Assembly (NCBI GenBank): GCA_964523295.1
Contig: CAZGAH010000006.1
Location: forward strand, 1 to 64,000
From: CAZGAH01 sp964523295
Lineage (GTDB): Bacteria; Desulfobacterota; Desulfovibrionia; Desulfovibrionales; Desulfovibrionaceae
Length of the DNA: 64,000 nt
Direction of reading: 5' to 3'
Shown: piece by piece, positions 1 through 8,532 of the stretch
Numbering within the stretch: the first letter of the stretch is position 1
How the letters are laid out: each line of letters starts with the position of its first letter
Notes under the pieces: model-generated
Told to the model about the DNA's origin: nothing
What the model saw: the letters and a program-made list of their open reading frames with translations, nothing else
Databases searched by the model: none
Program-made: the position numbers and the translations under genes

Positions 1-2354
1 AAGTCCGTAAAGTTCTCGACCTGGGACAGCATGGAGGTAACGTCACCCTTGTCGTTTTTCAACGGAGAATTGTACCATTTGCAGTGCAGTACGCGGCCGT
101 CCCTGGTGTAGTTGCGGTTGACGATAACCGTGTACGGTTCGGTCCCGTTGACCATGCGCATGACTTGGGCATTGACGTGGGCCAGGTCTTCCTCGTGGAC
201 AAAGGTCCAGTCCTCCCAGTTTTTCCCGAGCACCTCGGCCTCGGTCCAGCCGAAAAACGCCTCCGCCTGCGACGACCATCGGGTAATGCGCATATCCTGG
301 TCCCACTCGATGACCGCAAGAGGAGAGTTTTCGATATGCGCCCGCAATCGCTCCAGTGCCCGGCGCAGATCGTTTTCCCGGATTCGCAACGTTTCTTCGG
401 CGCGCTTGCGATCCGTAATCTCCCAGGTGATGACGCCCGCACCCAAAAGGCGCCCGGCCTCGGAATAGACGGGGAATTTTTTGCTCAAAAAGGTGTGCAC
501 GGAGCCGTCCGTATCGAGCGTGCCTTCCTCGAAGGTGATGCTCTGGCCCTGCGGCAGGGCGAGGGCCTGGCGGTCGTACTCCATGTAGGCGTCAATCTGC
601 TCCGGCGATGAACGTCCGGCGAAGACCTCACGGTCGGTCTTGCCGGCAACCTCCGCGAGACCGTGGCCTGTGAACAGCGTGAAAGCGCGGTTGATCATGA
701 CGTAGCGCAGGTCCGGATCCTTGAACGCGACAATGTGCTCGGCGTTGTCCAACAATTCTACGAAAATATTCCGGGCCTCGTCCTGGCGGCGACGATCAGT
801 CACGTCGTTGACAAAGCCCAGAAACCGGTCAGGCGATATACGCGTAGCAAAGACCGACCACCAGCGTACCTCCCCGTCCTTGCGACGATAGCAGAACTCG
901 CCCGCGGCCTGGCCCTTGGCTATGACTCTGGCGAAGTGCTCCTGTCCCAGTGGCATCGAGTCCGGCGTCAGCAGGTCCGGTATGCTCATGGACAGCAGCT
1001 CGCCTCGCGTATAGCCGGTAATCCGGGAGGCCTCGGGGTTCACGTCCACGAACCGGCCCTGGCCGTCGGCGATAAAAATGCCCGCCGGCGCATTGTCCAC
1101 GTACGTACGATAGCGCTCTTCGCTCGCGCGCAGTGCCCGAGTTGCCTTGCGCCGGGCGAGCAGTGCAATGGCGAGCGCGAGGATACAGCCGCCCATGAGC
1201 GCGACAACCGCGGCCACAGACCAGATGATCGTCCTGTGGCGCGCATAGAATGTCTGCGGCAGGTCCACCACGACGGCGTCGGGCGGCAGCGAGGCCTCGT
1301 CTACGCCGAAGCGCTGCATCTGCGCGTAGTCGAAAATCGGCACATTGGGGCTTTTGCGATCGATCGGAATGGCCTCGGCCGGAGTTCCGTCCAGTATGCG
1401 CAGCGCCATCTGCGCCGCGCGCTCCCCCTGCGCCACGCCATAGACCATGTCCCCGCCCAGCACGCCATAGCCCATGTAATTATTCCAGAAAGAGAAAACG
1501 GGCAGGTCGCAACTCTCGCGGATGAGCGTGAGATACTGCGGGATGGACAGCCACTCGCCCTTGCTGTCGCGGTGGAAGGTAAACACGAGCAGCCCCGTGT
1601 CCGCGGGCAGCGCAGCGAGCCGTTGGCGCAGCTCGTCGACGGTGAGCGTATCCCATAGCTCGAACGCCAGGTCACCCAGAAAGGACGCGCTCTCCTCCCT
1701 GAAGAGCCGGGAGTTGGCCCTGCCCGTCTCGGTCGTGTCGGAAATGGCCACGAAGCGCCGTAGCGCGGGCATGACCCGCCTGGCCAGGCGCAGCGTGTCG
1801 GCGACGGCAATCGACTCCACGGTGCCGGTGATGTGCTTGCGTCCCCGCAGCATGTCATCCGAGAAGTCGTTGACGCCGCAGAAGACCACGGGGACGTCGG
1901 GAAAGAGGTCGGGCCGCGTGGCCAGGAAATTCAGGGCGTTATCGTCGGAAAGGATGATGACGTCCGGGCGCTGACCGCGGTACTTCTCGCGCAGCAGCCG
2001 CTCCACGTACGCAAAAGACTCCTCCGGTGGATAGCGTTTGCTGTCCATGTATTCGATCTGTATTTCGAGATCATCCCGGCGCGAGCCCAGGGCCTGGAGG
2101 ATTCCCGTGGTGATGTTGTCCGTCCAGGACAAGCCCTGGTGGTAGGCATGGAGAACAAGGACCAGCCTGGCCGAAAACGCCGGTGTGGGTACAACGAGCA
2201 ACAGTCCCAGCAGCAGCACAGCCAGACAGACGACCGACACGGCACGCAACGACAGACCAGGCCGTGGGTCGGTATCGAGCCTGGCGATAGTCCTCTGCCC
2301 CACGCGAATCGACGTTGCGAATGAAGTTCGTCTTCCATCGTGCCACATGGCCAT
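1..2354 (-). CDS. Membrane sensor: periplasmic-binding-like domain plus three PAS domains (C-terminus outside window)
   Basis: The frame stays open from an ATG at 2354 to the left edge, so the C-terminal output domain is not visible. Residues 36-62 form a hydrophobic export/anchor segment ending near PTPAFSA. Residues about 63-340 resemble the ABC-transporter substrate-binding-like domain found on some sensors (motifs LVLHAYHQGLSW, IEYMDSKRYPPEE, FPDVPVVFCGVN). A transmembrane helix follows (TIIWSVAAVVALMGGCILAL), then three PAS domains, with typical starts such as RYRTYVDNAPAGIFIADG and C-terminal-cap motifs such as EITDRKRAEE. The output module is probably a histidine kinase or GGDEF domain, but that is a guess. 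A GGGGGC stretch lies just upstream of the ATG; a second ATG two codons in is also possible. Confidence 0.85.
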   Translation of the reverse strand, partial: MAMWHDGRRTSFATSIRVGQRTIARLDTDPRPGLSLRAVSVVCLAVLLLGLLLVVPTPAFSARLVLVLHAYHQGLSWTDNITTGILQALGSRRDDLEIQIEYMDSKRYPPEESFAYVERLLREKYRGQRPDVIILSDDNALNFLATRPDLFPDVPVVFCGVNDFSDDMLRGRKHITGTVESIAVADTLRLARRVMPALRRFVAISDTTETGRANSRLFREESASFLGDLAFELWDTLTVDELRQRLAALPADTGLLVFTFHRDSKGEWLSIPQYLTLIRESCDLPVFSFWNNYMGYGVLGGDMVYGVAQGERAAQMALRILDGTPAEAIPIDRKSPNVPIFDYAQMQRFGVDEASLPPDAVVVDLPQTFYARHRTIIWSVAAVVALMGGCILALAIALLARRKATRALRASEERYRTYVDNAPAGIFIADGQGRFVDVNPEASRITGYTRGELLSMSIPDLLTPDSMPLGQEHFARVIAKGQAAGEFCYRRKDGEVRWWSVFATRISPDRFLGFVNDVTDRRRQDEARNIFVELLDNAEHIVAFKDPDLRYVMINRAFTLFTGHGLAEVAGKTDREVFAGRSSPEQIDAYMEYDRQALALPQGQSITFEEGTLDTDGSVHTFLSKKFPVYSEAGRLLGAGVITWEITDRKRAEETLRIRENDLRRALERLRAHIENSPLAVIEWDQDMRITRWSSQAEAFFGWTEAEVLGKNWEDWTFVHEEDLAHVNAQVMRMVNGTEPYTVIVNRNYTRDGRVLHCKWYNSPLKNDKGDVTSMLSQVENFTD

Positions 2355-2520
2355 CAGCAAGCCCCCTTTTGCCGGAAAAGCATATGCACCGACGACCCGA
2401 TACACAAACACGTCTCCCTCTCTGTGCAATCGAAGCGGAAAAAATGCCGGTATTGCTTAGTATACCCGACTCCATACCATTCGGCAAGGATCATGAAACG
2501 CGTGCGCAATTCTGGATGGA

Positions 2521-2853
2521 CTATTCGAAAAGTGCGACCAGACGGGCCAGCACCTCGTCCATAATCACCGGGGGAATGGTTTCGACCTTTCTGGCGCGGC
2601 GGGATTGCAGATCAAGGGCGCGGGGCTGGTCGCAACGGATCACGCCCGTGGTGACCGTGCCCACACCGCTGAGGGAGACGGCAAAGCCAGCGGTACGCGC
2701 GAAGTCTCCCCCGCTGGTGATTGGCACCACAACCGGCGTGCGCGTGAGCCGGTTGAAGGCCTGCGGGGTGACCACAAGCACGGGCCGGTTTCCCCGTTGC
2801 TCGTGCCCGGCCGTCGGATCGAGTGAAACGAGATAGATGTCCCCTCGGTTCAT
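2521..2853 (-). CDS. mazF: MazF/PemK-type endoribonuclease toxin
   Basis: This 110-residue protein is the toxin of a type II toxin-antitoxin pair. In this family the toxin cleaves mRNA at short sequence motifs. It shows the conserved N-terminus RGDIYLVSLDPTAGHEQRG, the core RPVLVVTPQAFN, and VVVPITSGG, all hallmarks of MazF/PemK/ChpB. I start at the ATG at 2853 because MNRGDIY matches the family N-terminus; the frame extends 24 residues further upstream but that extension lies inside the antitoxin gene. It overlaps the antitoxin stop by 4 bp, so the two are translationally coupled. Length and motifs look intact. Confidence 0.9.
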   Translation of the reverse strand: MNRGDIYLVSLDPTAGHEQRGNRPVLVVTPQAFNRLTRTPVVVPITSGGDFARTAGFAVSLSGVGTVTTGVIRCDQPRALDLQSRRARKVETIPPVIMDEVLARLVALFE

Positions 2854-3104
2854 AGCAGTTCGCTGCCTGCGGGCGGGGAATCGATCCAGGACCGGTCCTC
2901 TTCCGTCAAGGGGCCGGCCGCACATTGCGCCAGCAAATCCTCCAGACTGTAGCGCGGGCGCCGACGCGGCACGATGACCAACTGGTCATCCTCGATGCGC
3001 ACGTCCACCACCTCGCCCTCGCGCAAACCCAACAGATCGAGTATGGTCGGCGGCACGGCCAGCATCACCGATCCACCGACCTTACGCAACGTGGTCGAAT
3101 GCAT
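2850..3104 (-). CDS. mazE: MazE-type AbrB-fold antitoxin
   Basis: This 84-residue antitoxin lies just upstream of mazF with an ATGA overlap. Residues 1-45 form a SpoVT/AbrB DNA-binding fold (LRKVGGSVMLAVPPTILDLLGLREGEVVDVR). The C-terminal tail (RYSLEDLLAQCAAG) matches the toxin-binding region of the ChpR/PemI branch of MazE. The start ATG at 3104 has GGGAG eight bases upstream; the frame continues further upstream without family similarity. MazE proteins normally repress their own operon, and a candidate operator lies at 3255-3264. Confidence 0.9.
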   Translation of the reverse strand: MHSTTLRKVGGSVMLAVPPTILDLLGLREGEVVDVRIEDDQLVIVPRRRPRYSLEDLLAQCAAGPLTEEDRSWIDSPPAGSELL

Positions 3105-3254
3105 GACGTCTCCCGATGGTTGAAATTGGCATACGCGAAACTGTACGCCCCGCCCGTGCCCGCGGTCAGATAACGGCCAGGCTCCCGACTCTGTCCGCGC
3201 CACAAGCCACGAAAACGGACCATGAGCAGGCCTTCCGCTCTTCATCAGCTCTAT

Positions 3255-3286
3255 TTACATGTAATTCGTATCCGGTAGGAAGTCAA
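3255..3286 (-). promoter_or_regulatory. Candidate mazEF promoter with 10-bp palindrome
   Basis: On the reverse strand a -35-like TTGACT (3286-3281) is followed after 17 bases by TACATG (3263-3258). The weak -10 overlaps the perfect palindrome TTACATGTAA (3255-3264). A palindrome over the -10 region upstream of an AbrB-type antitoxin gene is a plausible autoregulatory operator, but this rests on position and symmetry only. Confidence 0.4.
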
Positions 3287-3431
3287 AATTTTTACCAGGG
3301 GCGCCGATTTCCCGGCGACCCTTTTCTTCCAGCTCCCTGCATCTCATCAAACAGGCGTCCAGGGAATGCAGGCACGGTGTTGTCAGTGTCAGGAGTGGCA
3401 GCTCAAATGCTACGCCCTTCAAGGAAAATGG

Positions 3432-3460
3432 TTGACTATCGACACCATAAAGAGTATATT
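3432..3460 (+). promoter_or_regulatory. Sigma-70 type promoter of the hybrid kinase gene
   Basis: TTGACT (3432-3437), a 17-base spacer and TATATT (3455-3460) give a near-consensus housekeeping promoter. It lies about 80 bases ahead of the kinase start codon, in an AT-rich stretch. Confidence 0.65.
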
Positions 3461-3540
3461 TAAAACTGGTAATTTCATTATTGTCGATTGCTGAAATGCA
3501 GTTTTAGATTGCAGTTTTTATGTTCTCAAAGGAGAGGTGG

Positions 3541-6500
3541 ATGATAAATGGTAGCTATAATACTAATGAACAGCTAAAAGCTGAACAGAAAGCTGACTGC
3601 AATGCCCCAGAAGAGTTTGATCATGCAAGCACGCATTTCGCTGTCACAAGCCCGGATACCTTCATCGCTGAGTTTTTTCATGCCTCTAAAGACTTGGCAT
3701 CCTTCCTTGATCTGAATTACACCTACCTCTCCGTCAACCCCGCGTACTCACATTACTTTGGCAAACCCGTCGAAGCCATAGTCGGGTCCAGTGTCGCCGA
3801 ATTACTTGGAGCGGATGTCTTTCAATCCAGCATCAAACCGCAATTTGATCGGTGCCTGTCCGGAGAGCACGTCTCATTTGAAGGATGGTTCCTTTTTCCT
3901 GCTCTCGGACCTCGTTACATGAGTGTCTCCTACTACCCAAAGCTTGACAACCAGGGCATGGTTGCAGGCGTTATGCACATCTCCAGAGACAGTACAGCAC
4001 GTAAAAAAGCAGAAGAGGATTTGAAACGGATTGATTGGATGCTTTCCAGCAAGCCAGGTTTCACCATTGAAGCCTCCGAAGAGACTCACGATCACGGATA
4101 TGGCGATCTTACCGAATTAAATCGTGATGGCCTTATCCTGAAATTCATTGGCAAGGAACCTCTGAGTATTATTACAAAAGACTACATGGAATTACTTGGA
4201 ACATCCTCCGCGATTTACGAAGCAAACGGCGACTATGCCTTTGGGATTTTTGCTTCGGGCTGGTGCCGAATGATGGACAGTGCCTCGCGCAATCTTTGTG
4301 ATGCCTCGGGCAATCTTGATGCACTGAACTCCGGCCCGTGGTTGTGTCATGAATCATGCTGGACTGACTGCTCCAAAGAGGCCATTGCCAGGCGCGCCCC
4401 GGTGGACATCGCGTGCAGTGGAGGCATCAGATTGTTCGCCACGCCAATTTTTGCAGGCGGGAATGTCGTCGGTGCGATCAACTTTGGCTACGGCGATCCG
4501 CCCAGGGACCCTGAAAGACTCAAGATGCTGGGCGATGCTTACCATCTCAACGACGAGGACCTTCTCCGCGAGTCCACTGCCTACGATTCACGCCCTCCAT
4601 ATATTATTGAAATGGCGAAAAGGCGTCTCCTGACCACGGCAAAACTCATCGGTTTAATGGTTGAGACAAAGCAGGCCAAGGAGGCCCTCAAGGAAAGTGA
4701 CGAACGTTTCAGAGCCCTGCATAACGCGTCATTCGGAGGTATCGCCATCCACGACAAAGGGGTCATCCTGGAGTGTAACTTGGGGTTATCTACCATAACC
4801 GGTTTCCACTATGACGAATTGATCGGGATGGACGGACTGCTTCTCATTGCTGAGCAGTCCCGGGAACAGGTAATGAACAACATTCTTTCAGGCTACGAAA
4901 AGCCGTATGAAGCTTTCGGGGTGCGCAAGAACGGCGAGGAGTACCCCTTGCGGCTCGAAGCGAGAAACATCCCCTACAAAGGGAAGAATGTACGAGTGGT
5001 AGAATTCAGAGATATCACCGAGCAAAAAAGAGCGGAGGTGGCTTTGCGGGAGAGTGAGGAAAAACACCGCAGCCTCTTCGAAACGATGACACAAGGTGTG
5101 GTCTATCATGCTGCCGATGGAACCATTATTTCTGCTAACCCTGCGGCGGAGCGGATTCTGGGTCTATCCTTTGATCAGATGCACGGCAAGACCTCCATGG
5201 ACCCGCGCTGGGAAATGATCAAGGAAGACGGAACAGAGGTCCCAGGTACGGACCACCCGGCCATGATCGCACTGAGGACAGGCGAGACAGTTGGCCCTGT
5301 CGTCCGGGGAGTATTTCATCCGGACAAGAACACACATATCTGGCTATCCATCACGGCCATTCCCCTGTTTCAGTCGAAATGGACAACGCCCCATCAAGTC
5401 TATGCCACGTTCGAAGACATTACCGAGCGTAGACGAGCAGAAATAGAACTCGTTGCCAGTGAAAAAAAGTTGCACTCCCTCTTTAACGCAATGGTTGAAT
5501 TGGTTGTGCTGCACGAAATCGTCTTCAATGAACTTGGCGAGGCAATTGATTATCGAATATTAGATTGCAACCCGGCATTTACATCCAGTACGGGCCTTAC
5601 GCATCAGGACGTGATCGGAAGGCTTGCCAGTGAAGTCTACGGGGTAAAACCAGCACCCTACCTCGACGTTTACACACATGTGGCTCTAACAGGAGAGTCG
5701 TATGTTTTTGACTCTTATTATGAAAAAATGAATAAATACTTTAAGATTTCAGCAGTTTCTTATGAGAGAAACAGCTTTGCCACTATCACTGCTGACATCA
5801 CCGAAGCGAGAGTTGCTCAAGATGCTCTCTACCATGCAAAAGTCCAGGCTGAATCTGCAAATCGGGCCAAATCCGAGTTCCTTGCCAACATGAGCCACGA
5901 GATACGCACCCCGCTTAACGGTATCATGGGCATGCTGCAACTACTCGAGACAACCGACCTTAACGTTGAGCAGGAGGATTATACACATAGTGCATTTCAG
6001 GCTTGCCGGCGACTGACCATCCTGCTTACGGACATCCTTGACCTTTCCCGTATCGAGGCCGGAAAATTGAATCTTGCAAGCGCACCTTTCAGCCTGATCG
6101 ATATTTTTAAGCAGTTGCAAGACCTCTTCGCCCCCATCGCCAAAAAGTCCGGTGTTGCGCTGAATCTGATAGCTGCGCTCGAAATTCCTGCAACAGTAAC
6201 CGGTGACGCAACAAGGCTTCAGCAAATCCTTATCAACCTCGTTGGGAATGCTCTGAAGTTCACATCCTCGGGAAGTGTGACGTTGGAGGCAAGTCCTCTT
6301 CCGTCACGGCGCCCAGAAGAGTACAGGGTGCTGTTCTGCGTTACTGACACGGGTATCGGCATCCCTGATGACAAGCTGAATACCCTTTTCCATCCTTTTT
6401 CTCAGGTCAGTCAAGGGTTTACGAAACAATATCAAGGCGCAGGCCTGGGATTATCTATATGCAAGCGACTCATAGAACTTATGGGTGGCAATATCAACAT

Positions 6501-7041
6501 CGAGAGTGAACTCGGAGTTGGAACATCTCTTTATTTCTGCATACCGTTCGGGCTTGAGTCAGTTGCTGATGAGGTGACGGCAGAAGTCAACGTAAAAATG
6601 CTCGACTCCCAAGCTTCAGCGATTGCAGGTCTCCGGGTTTTGGTTGCCGAAGATGACCAGATAAGTGGTATTTTGGCTTCACAAGTTCTAAATAGAGGCG
6701 GAGCAACGTTCAAGATTGTTGAAGATGGAGAACAGGTGTTGGCTGCATTGCGCCAAGATCATTTCGACCTTGTGCTGATGGATGTGCAGATGCCTGTCAT
6801 GGACGGAGTTGAAGCTACTCGGGCAATTCGAAGTGGTAAAGTGGGCAGCGACAAGCAAAATATCCCCATCATCGCCATGACTGCTTATGCCTTGGCAGGT
6901 GACAAGGAGAAGTTTCTGGATGCAGGCATGAACGGCTATGTTTCGAAACCCATACTCATAGATGATTTGGTTTTTGCCTTGACTTGTGCGTTGACAGAAA
7001 AACAACGTGCGTCCTCTTATATTTATTATAAAAACAAATGA
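3541..7041 (+). CDS. Hybrid sensor histidine kinase with PAS, PocR, HisKA, HATPase and receiver domains
   Basis: This predicted cytoplasmic hybrid kinase of 1166 residues has no clear membrane segment. Order: PAS (about 35-155), PocR-type ligand-binding domain (about 185-350, Cys-rich with LCHESCWTDC), three further PAS domains (about 390-760), HisKA (H-box NMSHEIRTPLNG, His786), HATPase (about 895-1010; DTGIGIP and GAGLGLSIC), and a receiver domain whose phospho-acceptor is Asp1081 (LVLMDVQMPVMDG). The ATG at 3541 is chosen because AAGGAG sits seven bases upstream; an in-frame ATG at 3520 lacks a site. PocR domains bind small hydrocarbon-derived ligands in known cases. No partner regulator is adjacent. 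The gene is markedly AT-richer than its neighbours, which suggests horizontal acquisition. Confidence 0.93.
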   Translation: MINGSYNTNEQLKAEQKADCNAPEEFDHASTHFAVTSPDTFIAEFFHASKDLASFLDLNYTYLSVNPAYSHYFGKPVEAIVGSSVAELLGADVFQSSIKPQFDRCLSGEHVSFEGWFLFPALGPRYMSVSYYPKLDNQGMVAGVMHISRDSTARKKAEEDLKRIDWMLSSKPGFTIEASEETHDHGYGDLTELNRDGLILKFIGKEPLSIITKDYMELLGTSSAIYEANGDYAFGIFASGWCRMMDSASRNLCDASGNLDALNSGPWLCHESCWTDCSKEAIARRAPVDIACSGGIRLFATPIFAGGNVVGAINFGYGDPPRDPERLKMLGDAYHLNDEDLLRESTAYDSRPPYIIEMAKRRLLTTAKLIGLMVETKQAKEALKESDERFRALHNASFGGIAIHDKGVILECNLGLSTITGFHYDELIGMDGLLLIAEQSREQVMNNILSGYEKPYEAFGVRKNGEEYPLRLEARNIPYKGKNVRVVEFRDITEQKRAEVALRESEEKHRSLFETMTQGVVYHAADGTIISANPAAERILGLSFDQMHGKTSMDPRWEMIKEDGTEVPGTDHPAMIALRTGETVGPVVRGVFHPDKNTHIWLSITAIPLFQSKWTTPHQVYATFEDITERRRAEIELVASEKKLHSLFNAMVELVVLHEIVFNELGEAIDYRILDCNPAFTSSTGLTHQDVIGRLASEVYGVKPAPYLDVYTHVALTGESYVFDSYYEKMNKYFKISAVSYERNSFATITADITEARVAQDALYHAKVQAESANRAKSEFLANMSHEIRTPLNGIMGMLQLLETTDLNVEQEDYTHSAFQACRRLTILLTDILDLSRIEAGKLNLASAPFSLIDIFKQLQDLFAPIAKKSGVALNLIAALEIPATVTGDATRLQQILINLVGNALKFTSSGSVTLEASPLPSRRPEEYRVLFCVTDTGIGIPDDKLNTLFHPFSQVSQGFTKQYQGAGLGLSICKRLIELMGGNINIESELGVGTSLYFCIPFGLESVADEVTAEVNVKMLDSQASAIAGLRVLVAEDDQISGILASQVLNRGGATFKIVEDGEQVLAALRQDHFDLVLMDVQMPVMDGVEATRAIRSGKVGSDKQNIPIIAMTAYALAGDKEKFLDAGMNGYVSKPILIDDLVFALTCALTEKQRASSYIYYKNK

Positions 7042-7113
7042 GCCTAAATGTTGAATAATGGATATTATAGTCTATGAAAAATATAGAATTTATGGACGAA
7101 ACAATCCACTAAC

Positions 7114-7149
7114 AGGCCTCCCTGGGATTCACGCTCCAGGGAGGCCTTT
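7114..7149 (+). terminator. Rho-independent terminator after the hybrid kinase
   Basis: Inverted repeat AGGCCTCCCTGG (7114-7125) and CCAGGGAGGCCT (7136-7147) makes a perfect 12-bp stem with a 10-base loop, followed by a short T run. It lies about 70 bases after the kinase stop codon. Confidence 0.7.
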
Positions 7150-7196
7150 GGACATTTGAAAACCACTGTCGGGAAATGCAGTGATTCGTTTTCAAA

Positions 7197-7466
7197 CTAT
7201 TTAATCGACTTTACAATGCCGCCAATGTCGATTTCGACTCCATACAACTCGCATTCATGAGAGACATCCTTTAACTGATGTCCAGTGTTATCTCCGATCC
7301 ATTTTACAAAGACACTTCGATGACACTCATCTGGATTTACGTTGCATCCCGACAAAGACCAGTCTTTCCCCGAATTTTTTGAATATAACAAAAAATAACC
7401 AGAATAGCCTGTTTTTTTCGCCGCCGTCTTGCGCTTTCGCCGTGAACGTCGTACAAACAGAGGCAT
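7197..7466 (-). CDS. Possible small hypothetical protein
   Basis: An 89-codon reading frame in an AT-rich spacer encodes a basic N-terminus (residues 1-20) followed by an ordinary-looking globular stretch with three Cys residues (SGCNVNPDECHRS, HECELYG). I recognise no family. There is no clear ribosome binding site at the ATG, and its 5' end extends to within about 60 bases of the divergent tpx start. It could be a decayed fragment or non-coding; I report it because the composition of its C-terminal two thirds looks protein-like and no other gene explains this stretch. Confidence 0.3.
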   Translation of the reverse strand: MPLFVRRSRRKRKTAAKKTGYSGYFLLYSKNSGKDWSLSGCNVNPDECHRSVFVKWIGDNTGHQLKDVSHECELYGVEIDIGGIVKSIK

Positions 7467-7528
7467 TATCGAAAGCGCAGCCAGCGCCCGGCAGGCTGCT
7501 CGCTTTGTATTCTATCCAGGGGGTTATC

Positions 7529-8044
7529 ATGACCGAGCGAACAGGCGTCATTACTTTCAAAGGCGGACCGCTGACATTATTGGGCGATCCGGTTCCGGTC
7601 GGGGCCAAGGCGCCCGGTTTTATCCTGTCAGGCAATGCGCTTAATCCTGTCAGTCTTTCCGACTTTGCGGGCAAAACGCTACTCATCTCGTGCGTGCCCT
7701 CGCTGGACACACCTGTTTGCGATCTCCAGACGCGGCGGTTCAACCAGGAGGCCGCTGCCTTGGGAGAGGACGTGCGCATCCTGACCGTGAGCCTGGATTT
7801 GCCGTTCGCTCAGGCGCGCTGGTGCGGCGCCGCGGGCGTGGACAAGGTGGTCACGCTTTCGGACCACAAAGACGCGTCCTTCGGACTGGCCTACGGTTTG
7901 TTGATCAAGGAGCTGCGGCTGCTCGCGCGCGCCGTGCTGGTGGTGGATAAGAGCGGGGTCGTGGTCTATCAGGAGCTCGTTCCCGAGGTGACGAACGAGC
8001 CTGACTACCAAAAGGCTTTGGACGCGGCGAAAATGGCGTTGTAA
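7529..8044 (+). CDS. tpx: Thiol peroxidase, atypical 2-Cys peroxiredoxin
   Basis: This 171-residue protein is a peroxiredoxin of the Tpx family, which reduces hydrogen peroxide and alkyl hydroperoxides with electrons from thioredoxin. The peroxidatic cysteine is Cys64 in SLDTPVCDLQT, and the resolving cysteine is Cys99 in ARWCGAAGV, followed by the family motif VVTLSDH. Length fits the family (about 165-170 residues). The start ATG at 7529 follows a CCAGGGGG ribosome binding site; the frame runs 50 codons further upstream without similarity. It appears monocistronic and probably serves oxygen or peroxide defence in an anaerobe. Confidence 0.95.
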   Translation: MTERTGVITFKGGPLTLLGDPVPVGAKAPGFILSGNALNPVSLSDFAGKTLLISCVPSLDTPVCDLQTRRFNQEAAALGEDVRILTVSLDLPFAQARWCGAAGVDKVVTLSDHKDASFGLAYGLLIKELRLLARAVLVVDKSGVVVYQELVPEVTNEPDYQKALDAAKMAL

Positions 8045-8532
8045 AAACGAAACGGCCTGCGTCCCGGCGCGCGGCGGCGAAGGCTGTCAAAGCGACCTTT
8101 GCGCTGCTGTGGACCACCGACGATCGGGGCTGAACGACCTCGCCCTACCGTCTTCACCCTCGGCCTCTCCGGGGGGGGGACATTCCATCCTTTGTCTCTG
8201 ACTGAGGATAATTTCGCCACCGTCCCGGACATTCGGGTGTTGGCCGCCAACCGTCGCGGCATTGAGGCGGCGCGCGTCCAAGGGCACTTGTTCGCCCGGT
8301 GACCCTTTCCTTCCAATCCTCTCCGCCATAGCCTGATCCCCCGACAGCGTGTTGACAGCTCCGACCGGCCATGCTACCCGATGAGCGGTGTTACTTCTCT
8401 GCCTTTCATGGCACGAAGCCCATGTGTCTTTTCACATTTTACCTGACAACCGCTGCTTTTCCAGCGCATCGGGCACGCAACGAACGGCCGGGCGCGTCGC
8501 GGAGGCGACGGTTGCGAGGAGGTCCGCTCGTG
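8045..8532. other. Intergenic region between tpx and the nickel transporter operon
   Basis: About 490 bases without a supported gene. Its right part should contain the nickel operon promoter. A TTGACA at 8352-8357 has only a weak -10 partner (TACCCG near 8375). Confidence 0.5.
8388..8414 (+). promoter_or_regulatory. Candidate NikR operator upstream of nikK
   Basis: GTGTTAC (8388-8394) followed after 13 bases by ATGGCAC resembles the GTGTTAC-N13/14-GTAACAC NikR motif that I recall for deltaproteobacterial nickel genes. The left half is a full match; the right half matches at four of seven positions. Position just upstream of a nickel transporter operon supports it. Confidence 0.3.

Larger units (their letters stand above)
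3105..3540. other. Intergenic region between mazE and the hybrid kinase
   Basis: About 435 bases with no supported gene. It holds the candidate reverse promoter of mazEF and the forward promoter of the kinase. Base composition drops from GC-rich to AT-rich after about 3240, marking the edge of the lower-GC segment that contains the kinase. Confidence 0.6.

Noticed and set aside
8099..8302. 67-codon forward frame between tpx and nikK
   Set aside because: No ribosome binding site and no protein-like composition.
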